A stretch of DNA of 64,000 nucleotides from Mycolicibacterium psychrotolerans. Its GTDB lineage: Bacteria > Actinomycetota > Actinomycetes > Mycobacteriales > Mycobacteriaceae. Below, piece by piece: positions 1 to 7,864 of this stretch (position 1 is the first letter of the stretch; each line of letters begins with the position of its first letter). The stretch covers positions 4,464,001-4,528,000 of the forward strand of contig NZ_AP022574.1 in NCBI RefSeq assembly GCF_010729305.1, given 5' to 3'. The translations under genes were made by a program, and so were the position numbers. Under the pieces are notes generated by a model. It was not told the DNA's origin. It did not search any database and worked only from the letters and a program-made list of their open reading frames with translations.

Positions 1-1429
1 GCCCGAGCTCGTCGTGCTGTTGCTCGGCAATCACCGCGACCAGCCGGGACACCCCGATGCCGTAGCTGCCCATGGTCAACCGCACCGGCTTGCCGTCCTC
101 GCCGAGGACATCGGCGGTGAAGGCGTCGGCATATTTGCGGCCCAGCTGGAAGACGTGGCCGATCTCGATGCCGCGCGCCGCCACCAGCGGGCCCGCCCCG
201 TCCGGCGAGGGATCGCCCTCCCGCACCTCGGCGGCCTCGATGGTGCCGTCCGGGGTGAAGTCGCGTCCCGCAACGAGGTCGACCACATGCTTGCCCACCT
301 CGTCGGCACCGGTGATCCACGCCGTGCCGTCGACCACGCGCGGATCGACCAGATAGCGAACGCCGTTGGCCAGCAATCCCTTCGGCCCGATGTACCCCTT
401 CTTCAGGAACGGGTACCTGGCGAAGTCGGCGTCGTCGAGCATCGCGTACTCCGCCGGCTCCAGCGCCGCGCCGAGTCGCTTGTCGTCGACCTCGCGATCG
501 CCGGGCACCCCGACCGCCAGCAGTTCCCATTCCCCGCCGGGCGGACGGACCTTCAGCAGCACGTTCTTCAGCGTGTCGGCCGCGGTGACGGTGCGGCCCA
601 GACCTGCGCCGTTGGCCCACTCGACCAGCGTCGCAATCGTCGGGGTGTCCCCGGTGTCGTAGACGACGGCCTCGGGCAGACCCTCGAACGGGATCGACTC
701 GGGCACCGCGGTGATGACGGCCTCGACGTTGGCGGCGTAGCCGGATTCGACGCACCGGACGTAGGTGTCCTCACCGACCTCGCTCTCGGCCAGAAATTCT
801 TCCGACGCGCTGCCGCCCATCGCCCCGGACACCGCGGACACGATCACGTAGCGCACCGCGAGCCGGGCGAAGATCCGCTGATAGGCCTCCCGATGCGCGT
901 GGTAGGCCGTCTTGAGACCGTCGTCGTCGATGTCGAACGAGTAGGAGTCCTTCATCAGGAACTCCCGCCCGCGCAGGATGCCCGCACGCGGACGGGCCTC
1001 GTCGCGGTACTTGTTCTGGATCTGGAACAGGATCAGGGGAAAGTCCTTGTACGAGGAGTACTCCCCCTTGACGGTGAGAGTGAACATCTCCTCGTGCGTG
1101 GGCCCCAGCAGGTAGTCGTTGTCCCGCCGGTCCTGCAGCCGGAACAGCGTGTCGCCGTATTCGGTCCAGCGGTTGGTGGTCTCGTACGGCGCCCGCGGCA
1201 GGAGGGCGGGAAACAGGATCTCCTGTCCCCCGATCGCGGTCATCTCGTCGCGGACGATCCCCTCGATCTTGCGCAGCACCTTGAGCCCGAGGGGCAGCCA
1301 GCTGTACAGCCCGGGCCCGACGGGGCGGACGTATCCGGCGCGGATGAGCAGCTTGTGGCTGGCCACTTCGGCGTCGGCCGGATCGTCGCGCAAGGTGCGC
1401 AGGAACAGCTCAGACATGCGGGTGATCAC
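1..1429 (-). CDS. proS: Prolyl-tRNA synthetase (3' end outside the window)
   Basis: Charges tRNA-Pro with proline in the cytoplasm. About 476 residues are visible. The N-terminus MITRMSELFLRTLRDDPADA is the one I recall for mycobacterial ProS, so I use the GTG at 1427-1429 instead of the ATG four codons later. Class II motif 2 (RDEARPRAGILRGREF) is seen, followed by the bacterial-type inserted editing domain (roughly residues 220-390), and motif 3 (GIGVSR) lies just before the window edge. The anticodon-binding domain is beyond the edge. It is the last visible gene of a minus-strand train, 23 bases after the exporter gene. In M. tuberculosis proS also follows efpA. Identification is firm; only the missing end is unknown. 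Confidence 0.96.
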   Translation of the reverse strand, partial: MITRMSELFLRTLRDDPADAEVASHKLLIRAGYVRPVGPGLYSWLPLGLKVLRKIEGIVRDEMTAIGGQEILFPALLPRAPYETTNRWTEYGDTLFRLQDRRDNDYLLGPTHEEMFTLTVKGEYSSYKDFPLILFQIQNKYRDEARPRAGILRGREFLMKDSYSFDIDDDGLKTAYHAHREAYQRIFARLAVRYVIVSAVSGAMGGSASEEFLAESEVGEDTYVRCVESGYAANVEAVITAVPESIPFEGLPEAVVYDTGDTPTIATLVEWANGAGLGRTVTAADTLKNVLLKVRPPGGEWELLAVGVPGDREVDDKRLGAALEPAEYAMLDDADFARYPFLKKGYIGPKGLLANGVRYLVDPRVVDGTAWITGADEVGKHVVDLVAGRDFTPDGTIEAAEVREGDPSPDGAGPLVAARGIEIGHVFQLGRKYADAFTADVLGEDGKPVRLTMGSYGIGVSRLVAVIAEQQHDELG

Positions 1430-1452
1430 AGCCGACCACCCTATGCGAGGTG

Positions 1453-2925
1453 TCACAGCTCGCCGGCCTCGACCGCCTCCCGGGTGTGCTGGGCCGCGGC
1501 GATGTCCCGGGCGGTGAATCCGATGAACAGCGCGGCGGCGCCGACGAACACCGACACACCCGCCACCCACAGCAGCGAGTAGGTGTAGCCGGCGTCCAGC
1601 GCGTCCAGTTGCGCGGACGTCATGTCCTTGACCGGTCCGGTGGTGCCGCCGAGGAACAGGGTGCGCGACGTCTGGACGGCCTGGATCACGACGAGGACCA
1701 CCGGGCCGCCGAGGTTCTGCACCATCAGCGTGATCGACGAGACCGGACCGATCTCCCGCGGCCCCACGTCGGCGACCGCGCACAGCGGCAGGATCACCGA
1801 GATCACGCCGATGCCGAAGCCGCCGACCACAAGAGGGGCGACCAGGTCCGGGAAGTACGGGATGCCGCGGTTGAGCGTGGAGCCGTAGAGCATCGCGCAC
1901 GGCACCAGCAGCCCGGCGCCGAGGATCAGCCACCGGGGTGCGACATGGGGCGCCAGCCGCGCCGCGACGATCGTGCCGGCACCCAGCGCCAGGGCGAACG
2001 GGATGAAGCAGACCCCCGCCACCAACGCCGAATATCCCATCACGTCCTGCACGTAGAGGCCGATCATCACCGTCGCGCTGAGCATCACCCCGCCCGCCAG
2101 GAACAGCGAGATGAACGTCGCCACCCGGTTGCGGTTGTCGAAGACCGCCATCGGGACGATCGGATGGTCGGCGGAGCGCTCGACGACGAAGAACGAGACG
2201 AAGAACAACACCGCCGCGACACCCGCTCCGACCACGAACGGGTGGGTCCAGCCCAGCGCCGGGCCCTGGGTGAAGATCAGCACTGCCGAGGTGCAGCCCA
2301 GCGTGGCCAGCAACGCGCCGGTGACGTCGAGCTTGAGCCGCTCATGGCGCGTCTCGGCCAGCCGGAAAAAGGCGATCGCGATGATGGCGATCCCGATCGG
2401 GACGTTGATGAGGAACGCCAGCCGCCAAGAGATCACGGTCAGCGCACCGCCGAGGACCAGGCCGAGCACCGAGCCGGTGGCCTGCATGGCCGCCGACACC
2501 GCGAGCGCGCGGTTGCGGGGCTGCCCGACGGCGTAGGTGGTCGCGATGAGCGCCAGCCCGGTCGGGGCGGCGACCGCCGCCCCGATGCCCTGGACCGCGC
2601 GGGCCACGATAAGCGTGGCTTCATCGGTGGCCAGCCCGCAGACCAGGGAGGCGATGGTGAACACGCCGACGCCGGACAGGAACGCCCGCTTGTGGCCGAT
2701 CGCGTCGCCGATGCGGCCGCCGAGCAGCAGCAGACCCCCGAATGCCAGCACGTAGGCGGTGATGACCCAGCTCTTGCCGGCGTCGGAGAGGTCGAGTTCG
2801 GCCTGCATCCGGGGCAGCGCGACGATGACGATGGTGCCGTCGAGCGTCGACATCAGCTGCATGCCGGTGATCGCGACGATCGCGATGCCCAGCACCGACG
2901 ACGCCAGCGGAGGCCGAGAGGACAT
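1453..2925 (-). CDS. DHA2-family MFS drug exporter, EfpA paralogue
   Basis: A 490-residue major facilitator protein of the 14-helix DHA2 (EmrB/QacA) type, expected to export lipophilic compounds or drugs with proton antiport across the inner membrane. Visible signatures are loop motif GGRIGDAIGHKR after the second helix and the antiporter motif C region GSVLGLVLGGAL in helix 5. I start at the ATG at 2925 (MSSRPPLASS), since the upstream extension to 2982 runs through an intergenic hairpin. It is closely similar along its whole length to the next gene upstream, including the end (CxxEVxDAIDAGEL-like tails, here REAVEAGEL), so the pair looks like a tandem duplication. Substrate unknown. Confidence 0.9.
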   Translation of the reverse strand: MSSRPPLASSVLGIAIVAITGMQLMSTLDGTIVIVALPRMQAELDLSDAGKSWVITAYVLAFGGLLLLGGRIGDAIGHKRAFLSGVGVFTIASLVCGLATDEATLIVARAVQGIGAAVAAPTGLALIATTYAVGQPRNRALAVSAAMQATGSVLGLVLGGALTVISWRLAFLINVPIGIAIIAIAFFRLAETRHERLKLDVTGALLATLGCTSAVLIFTQGPALGWTHPFVVGAGVAAVLFFVSFFVVERSADHPIVPMAVFDNRNRVATFISLFLAGGVMLSATVMIGLYVQDVMGYSALVAGVCFIPFALALGAGTIVAARLAPHVAPRWLILGAGLLVPCAMLYGSTLNRGIPYFPDLVAPLVVGGFGIGVISVILPLCAVADVGPREIGPVSSITLMVQNLGGPVVLVVIQAVQTSRTLFLGGTTGPVKDMTSAQLDALDAGYTYSLLWVAGVSVFVGAAALFIGFTARDIAAAQHTREAVEAGEL

Positions 2926-2946
2926 GGTCAGCCACCCTACCGGTGG

Positions 2947-2995
2947 GATTTCGGCGTGCTTGTCGACGCTGCGCGCAGACAATCACGCCGAAATC
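2947..2995. terminator. Intergenic hairpin between the two exporter genes
   Basis: An 18-base inverted repeat with one mismatch: GATTTCGGCGTG then TTGTC at 2947-2964, and GACAA then CACGCCGAAATC at 2978-2995, with a 13-base loop. It fills most of the 78-bp gap downstream of efpA. There is no T-run, as usual for mycobacterial terminators. It could end or attenuate the efpA transcript before the paralogue and proS. Confidence 0.55.
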
Positions 2996-3003
2996 GCGCG
3001 GAG

Positions 3004-4608
3004 CTAAAGCTCTCCGGCGTCGATCGCGTCCTTGACTTCCTGCGCGTGCGCCACCTGCTCGGCGGTGTACCCGATGAACAGCGCCGCACCGCCGACGATC
3101 ACCGCGACCGCGGCCACCCACAGGAGACCGTAGGTGTAGCCCTGGTCGAGCGCGTGCAGCTGCACGGCGTTCATGTCCTTCACCGGACCGTTGGTGCCGC
3201 CGAGGTACAGCGTGCGGGATGTGATCACCGCCTGGATGATCGCCAGCACGACGGGCCCGCCGAGGCTCTGCAGCATCAGCGCGATCGCCGAGACCGGGCC
3301 GATCTGGTCGAACCCGACGCCGGCGATCGCCGACACCGTCAGCGGTACCACGATCATGCCGATGCCGAAGCCGCCCACCGTGATCGGCAGCACCAGGTTG
3401 GGGAAGTACGGGATGCCGGCGTCCAGCGTCGAGCCGTAGAGCATCGCAGCCAGCACCAGCACGCCGCCGCCGATGACCAGGATGCGCGGCGGGAACTTCG
3501 ACACCAGCGCCGACGACAGGCCCAGACCGATGCCAAGGGCGATGACGAACGGGATGAACCCGACGCCCGCCTTCAGCGCGCTGTAGCCCATGATGTCCTG
3601 CACGTAGAGCCCGATCAGCACGGTGAGTGTGAACATCACGCCGCCTGCGAGGAAGATCGCCGCGAAGGTGGCCACGCGGTTGCGGTCCCGGAACAACACG
3701 AACGGGACCACGGGGTTCTCGGCGGTGCGCTCAACAAACAGGAACGCGATCAGGCAGCCCGCGGCGGCGATCCCGGATCCGATCGTGATCGGCGAGGCCC
3801 AGCCGGCCTCGGGACCCATCGAGAACGCGAACACCGCGGCGGTGCATCCCATGGTGGCCAACAGCGCCCCGGCGGCGTCGAGCTTGAGCCGCTCGCGGTT
3901 GGTCTCCCGCAGCGTCGTGCGGGCCAGGTGGATCATCAGCAGGCCGATGGGGACGTTGATCAGGAACGCCCAGCGCCACGACACCTCGGTCAGCGCGCCG
4001 CCGACGATCAGCCCCATCACCGAGCCGACGCCCGTCATGGCCGCGAAGATCGCCGTCGCGGCGTTGCGCGCGGGACCCTTCGGGAACGTGGTCGCGATCA
4101 GTGCCAGCGCGGTCGGCGAGGCGATCGCCGCCCCGACGCCCTGCAGCAGCCGGGCGATGACGAGGGTGGCCTCGTTCCAGGCCAGCCCGCACAGGATGGA
4201 GGCGATGGTGAACAGCGCGACGCCGACGACGAAGGTCCGCTTGCGTCCGATCACATCGCCGAGGCGCCCACCGAGCAGCATCAGGCCACCGAACGTCAGC
4301 ACGTAGGCGGTGATCACCCAGCTACGGCCGGCATCGGAGAGACTGAGTTCGTCCTGGATCTTGGGGAGTGCGACGATCGCGACCGTGCTGTCCATCGTGG
4401 CGAGCAGCTGCATCCCACCGATGGCGATGACCGCGGCGATGAAGCGCCGCGACGGCAACCACGCCGGCGTCTTGGGGAAACGCGGGCCGGCGGCTCCGTC
4501 TGCAGTCCCCTTGATGCGGGCCGGCAGAGCGCGATTGGCGCCCCGCTGCCCCTTGCCTTCAGCATCCCGATGGATGGCGGCACGCTCTGCGTCATTGAGA
4601 GCCGTCAT
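3004..4608 (-). CDS. efpA: Multidrug exporter EfpA (MFS, DHA2 family)
   Basis: A 534-residue inner-membrane exporter; mycobacterial EfpA is about 530 residues and is tied to tolerance of lipophilic drugs. A charged N-terminal tail of about 50 residues precedes 14 predicted helices. Motifs seen: GGRLGDVIGRKRTF in the first loop, GSVMGLIVGGAL in helix 5, and RNRVATFAAIFLAGGV later. Start ATG at 4608 (MTALNDAER). Gene order cysG-efpA-proS equals that of M. tuberculosis Rv2847c-Rv2845c. The gap to cysG is only 33 bp but clearly AT-richer than its surroundings, so a private promoter is possible. Confidence 0.93.
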   Translation of the reverse strand: MTALNDAERAAIHRDAEGKGQRGANRALPARIKGTADGAAGPRFPKTPAWLPSRRFIAAVIAIGGMQLLATMDSTVAIVALPKIQDELSLSDAGRSWVITAYVLTFGGLMLLGGRLGDVIGRKRTFVVGVALFTIASILCGLAWNEATLVIARLLQGVGAAIASPTALALIATTFPKGPARNAATAIFAAMTGVGSVMGLIVGGALTEVSWRWAFLINVPIGLLMIHLARTTLRETNRERLKLDAAGALLATMGCTAAVFAFSMGPEAGWASPITIGSGIAAAGCLIAFLFVERTAENPVVPFVLFRDRNRVATFAAIFLAGGVMFTLTVLIGLYVQDIMGYSALKAGVGFIPFVIALGIGLGLSSALVSKFPPRILVIGGGVLVLAAMLYGSTLDAGIPYFPNLVLPITVGGFGIGMIVVPLTVSAIAGVGFDQIGPVSAIALMLQSLGGPVVLAIIQAVITSRTLYLGGTNGPVKDMNAVQLHALDQGYTYGLLWVAAVAVIVGGAALFIGYTAEQVAHAQEVKDAIDAGEL

Positions 4609-4641
4609 AACGAGTTACCTTACAGTACTCTTAATTTCCTT
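4609..4641 (-). promoter_or_regulatory. efpA: AT-rich pocket upstream of efpA
   Basis: This 33-bp gap holds runs such as TTAATTTCC and a loose dyad (GAGTTAC...GTACTC) in an otherwise GC-rich region. It sits directly before the efpA start. A promoter or repressor site for efpA is a reasonable guess, but no consensus hexamers can be named with confidence. Confidence 0.3.
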
Positions 4642-5838
4642 TTAACCGGCGAAGGCCGCGACAGCCCCGATCACGATGATCGCGGGGGGTCGAATGCCCT
4701 CCGAGCGGATGCGTTCCGGCGCCTCGGCGAGGGTCGCCCGCAAAGTCCGCTGCGCGGACGTCGTGCCGTGTTGGACCACCAGCACCGGCGTATCCGCAGG
4801 TCGGCCGCCTTCGAGGAGAATTCTCGCGAAGAGTTCGATCCGTTCCACCGCCATCAGCAACACGATCGTGCCCTTCATCGCGGCCAACGCATCCCAATTC
4901 ACTAACGATTCGGGATGATCCGGCGCAACATGCCCGCTGACCACCACGAATTCATGGGTCAACCCGCGGTGGGTGACCGGAACGCCGGCCAGTGCGGGCA
5001 CCGCTATGGCACTGGTCACACCCGGCACGACGGTGACCGGAATCCCTGCGTCGGCGCAGGCGATCACCTCTTCGAAGCCTCGCGCGAACACGAACGGGTC
5101 GCCGCCCTTGAGCCGGACGACGAACTTGCCTTCCTTGGCCCGCTCGATCAGAACCGTGTTGATGGCGTCCTGGGCCATCGCGCGCCCGTACGGGATCTTG
5201 GCCGCGTCGATGACCTCGACCTCCGGGGACAGTTCGGCGAGCAGATCCTGGGGCGCCAGCCGGTCGGCCACCACCACGTCGGCGTGGGCCAGCAGCCGCC
5301 TGCCCCTGACCGTGATGAGTTCGGGGTCGCCGGGGCCGCCGCCGACGAGTGCGACTCCGCCCTCGACGACACCGGGCGCGTCGGCCGCGATGAGTCCCTG
5401 CTGCAGGGCTTCGTGGATGGCCGATCGGATGGCTGCCGAGCGGCGGTGCTCGCCGCCTGCCAGAACACCCACCGACAGGCCCTCGTAGTCGAAGGTGGCC
5501 GGGGTGACGGCGGTGCCCTCGATCGCCACGTCGGCGCGTACGCAGAACACGCGGCGGCTCTCCGCCTCCTCGACGATGGCCGCGTTCACCGCGGGGTCGT
5601 CGGTGGCGGCGATCACATACCAGGCGCCTTCGAGATCACCGTCACGAAAAGGCCTCATGGTCAACGTGATTCCCTCGATCGCCTCCACCGCCGGCGTGGC
5701 GTCGATGGTGATGACGTGCACGTCGGCTCCGGAGGCGACCAGCAGCGGCAGTCGCCGCTGGGCGACCGTGCCGCCACCCACCACGACGACCTTCTTGCCG
5801 GCCAGGCGCAGGCCCACCAGATAGGCGTTGTCGGTCAC
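4642..5838 (-). CDS. cysG: Bifunctional siroheme synthase: precorrin-2 dehydrogenase and uroporphyrinogen-III C-methyltransferase
   Basis: A 398-residue fusion. The N-terminal Rossmann part (about residues 10-150, GGGTVAQRRLPLL) is the NAD-dependent precorrin-2 dehydrogenase/ferrochelatase type. The C-terminal part from about residue 163 (VALVGGGPGDPELIT, then GGDPFVFARG and PGVTSAIAVPAL) is the SAM-dependent methyltransferase that makes precorrin-2 from uroporphyrinogen III. It feeds siroheme and cobalamin. Length matches M. tuberculosis Rv2847c (about 405). Its start codon overlaps the end of cobB by four bases, so translation is probably coupled. Confidence 0.94.
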   Translation of the reverse strand: MTDNAYLVGLRLAGKKVVVVGGGTVAQRRLPLLVASGADVHVITIDATPAVEAIEGITLTMRPFRDGDLEGAWYVIAATDDPAVNAAIVEEAESRRVFCVRADVAIEGTAVTPATFDYEGLSVGVLAGGEHRRSAAIRSAIHEALQQGLIAADAPGVVEGGVALVGGGPGDPELITVRGRRLLAHADVVVADRLAPQDLLAELSPEVEVIDAAKIPYGRAMAQDAINTVLIERAKEGKFVVRLKGGDPFVFARGFEEVIACADAGIPVTVVPGVTSAIAVPALAGVPVTHRGLTHEFVVVSGHVAPDHPESLVNWDALAAMKGTIVLLMAVERIELFARILLEGGRPADTPVLVVQHGTTSAQRTLRATLAEAPERIRSEGIRPPAIIVIGAVAAFAG

Positions 5839-7205
5839 CCGGCGAGCTTAGAGCGTGCCGCCGCACGGACGAAGCGGGCAATGGCCTGCGGATGCGACGC
5901 CGGGTGGGTGTGCAGATACCCGGCATGCACACCCGCACGCACGGCGCCGTCGTCGACGATGCCACCGCCCCTCCCCTGATACCGCCACGCGGGCTCACGG
6001 TCCTCCGCGTAATGCATTGTGGTGCGGTGGAATTCGTGTCCGGTGACCCGGTCCCCCACCTGGTGCAGTGACGAGTCGACGACCGCGACAGCGTCCCGGT
6101 AGCCGAGGGTCAGCGCGTCGGTGAACGAGGCGTTCCCGGCGATCACCCCGCACATGGGATGTCCGTCGAGGTCGTCGGCCAGATAGGTGAGGCCGGCGCA
6201 CTCGGCGTGCAGGGGGCCGCCCGCGGCGGCGAGCGCGGCGATCTGCTCGCGCACCACACGGTTGGCCGACAGCTCGGGGCCGAACTCCTCGGGGAAGCCG
6301 CCCGGCAGCACGAGCGCAGAGGTTCCCGGTGGCAGCGGGTCACGCAACGGGTCGAAGGTGACGACGTCCGCGCCTGCCGCACGCAACAATTCGGCGTGCT
6401 CGGCGTAGCCGAATGTGAAGGCCCGGCCTGCGGCCAGCGCGACGGTCACCGGGGCATCCGCAGGCTCGGACAGTTCCGGGGTCCACGCGTCGGCGGCGCC
6501 GCGGCAGGCTGCGGCGGCGACGACGGCGTCGACGTCGACGTGCCGGGCGACCAGCGCGGCCATCGCGTCGACGGCCTCGGCGGCACGGCGGCCGTGCTCG
6601 ACCGCGGTCACCAGTCCGAGGTGCCGCGACGGCACGGCGAGCTCGCCGGCGCGCGGAATCGCGCCGAGCACCGTGACCCCGGCCTGCTCGCACGCCTGCC
6701 GCAGGACCGCTTCGTGCCGCGGCGAGCCGACGCGGTTGAGGATCACCCCGACCAGGTGCACGGCACGGTCGAAGGTCGCGAACCCGTGCAGCAGCGCAGC
6801 CACGCTGTGGCTCTGCCCGCGGGCGTCGACGACGAGCACGACCGGGGCGCCGAGCAGCGACGCGACGTGTGCGGTCGACCCGCGGGCGACCCCGGTGGCC
6901 GGCGAGTCGCTGATGCGCCCGTCGAACAGACCCATCACGCCCTCGACGACGGCGATATCGGCGTCGGCGCTGCCGTGCCGGTACAGCGGGCCGATCAGCT
7001 CGTCGCCGACGAGGACGGGGTCGAGGTTGCGGCCGGGCCGGCCGGCGGCCAGCCCGTGGTAGCCGGGATCGATGAAGTCGGGGCCCACCTTGAAGGGCGC
7101 GACGCGATGGCCCGCGCGCCGCAGCGCCCCCATCAGCCCGGTCGCGACGGTGGTCTTCCCGCTTCCGGAGGTCGGCGCGGCGATCACCACCGCCGGAGCT
7201 ACCAC
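5835..7205 (-). CDS. cobB: Cobyrinate a,c-diamide synthase
   Basis: 456 residues. It amidates the a and c side chains of cobyrinate with glutamine and ATP in cobalamin synthesis. The N-terminal P-loop APTSGSGKTTVATGL and the switch-like KVGPDFIDPGYH are typical. The C-terminal type-3 glutamine amidotransferase carries its Cys in HAECAGLTYL. Length equals that recalled for Rv2848c. It lies between cobO and cysG in one minus-strand train. The start at 7205 places the P-loop at residues 10-17, as in homologues. Confidence 0.95.
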   Translation of the reverse strand: MVAPAVVIAAPTSGSGKTTVATGLMGALRRAGHRVAPFKVGPDFIDPGYHGLAAGRPGRNLDPVLVGDELIGPLYRHGSADADIAVVEGVMGLFDGRISDSPATGVARGSTAHVASLLGAPVVLVVDARGQSHSVAALLHGFATFDRAVHLVGVILNRVGSPRHEAVLRQACEQAGVTVLGAIPRAGELAVPSRHLGLVTAVEHGRRAAEAVDAMAALVARHVDVDAVVAAAACRGAADAWTPELSEPADAPVTVALAAGRAFTFGYAEHAELLRAAGADVVTFDPLRDPLPPGTSALVLPGGFPEEFGPELSANRVVREQIAALAAAGGPLHAECAGLTYLADDLDGHPMCGVIAGNASFTDALTLGYRDAVAVVDSSLHQVGDRVTGHEFHRTTMHYAEDREPAWRYQGRGGGIVDDGAVRAGVHAGYLHTHPASHPQAIARFVRAAARSKLAG

Positions 7206-7236
7206 TCGCAGGCCCGTCTGTCGTGGTTCGCTGCGC

Positions 7237-7851
7237 TCACCACTCGATCCCCCGCTGGCCTTTGCGGCCCTCGTCCATCGGATGCTTGACCTTCGTCATC
7301 TCGGTCACCAGGTCCGCCGCGTCGAGCAGGGCGGCCGGAGCGTCGCGCCCGGTGATCACCACGTGCTGGGTGCCGGGCCGCGAGGCGAGCACCTCGACCA
7401 CCTCGGCCACGTCGACCCAGCCCCACTTCAGCGGATACGTGAACTCGTCGAGCACGTAGAAGTCGTGGCGCTCCTCGGCGAGGCGGCGAGCGATCTCCGC
7501 CCACCCTTCCGCGGCCGCCGCGGCGTGGTCGGACTCGGTGCCCGCCTTGCGCGACCACGACCAGCCCGAGCCCATCTTGTGCCACTCGACCGGGCCGCCG
7601 ACGCCGCGCTCGTCGTGTGCGCGGCCCAGCTCCCGCAGCGCGGTCTCCTCCCCGACCTTCCACTTCGCGCTCTTGACGAACTGGAACACCGCGATGTCGA
7701 ATCCCTGGTTCCATGCGCGCAGCGCCATGCCGAACGCCGCGGTGGACTTCCCCTTGCCCGCGCCGGTGTGCACCGCGAGCAGCGGTGCGTTACGCCGCGC
7801 ACGGGTGGTCAGCCCGTCGCTCGGCACGGTCAGCGGTTGACCCTGGGGCAT
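7237..7851 (-). CDS. cobO: Cob(I)yrinic acid a,c-diamide adenosyltransferase
   Basis: 204 residues. It transfers the adenosyl group of ATP to cob(I)alamin precursors. The P-loop HTGAGKGKSTAAFG is near residues 30-43, followed by the family stretch VFQFVKSAKWKVGEE. I start at the ATG at 7851 (MPQGQPLTVPSDGLTTRARR), which matches the mycobacterial N-terminus I know, and not at the in-frame codon eight residues upstream. It follows the chelatase-like gene by 13 bases and precedes cobB by 31 bases. Confidence 0.94.
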   Translation of the reverse strand: MPQGQPLTVPSDGLTTRARRNAPLLAVHTGAGKGKSTAAFGMALRAWNQGFDIAVFQFVKSAKWKVGEETALRELGRAHDERGVGGPVEWHKMGSGWSWSRKAGTESDHAAAAAEGWAEIARRLAEERHDFYVLDEFTYPLKWGWVDVAEVVEVLASRPGTQHVVITGRDAPAALLDAADLVTEMTKVKHPMDEGRKGQRGIEW

Positions 7852-7864
7852 CGCGTCACCTCCC

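Noticed and set aside
1450..4905. A 1151-codon open frame on the plus strand across both exporter genes.
   Set aside because: It is antisense to two clear MFS genes, has low-complexity Arg/Asp/His/Gln composition and no domain; an effect of GC codon bias.
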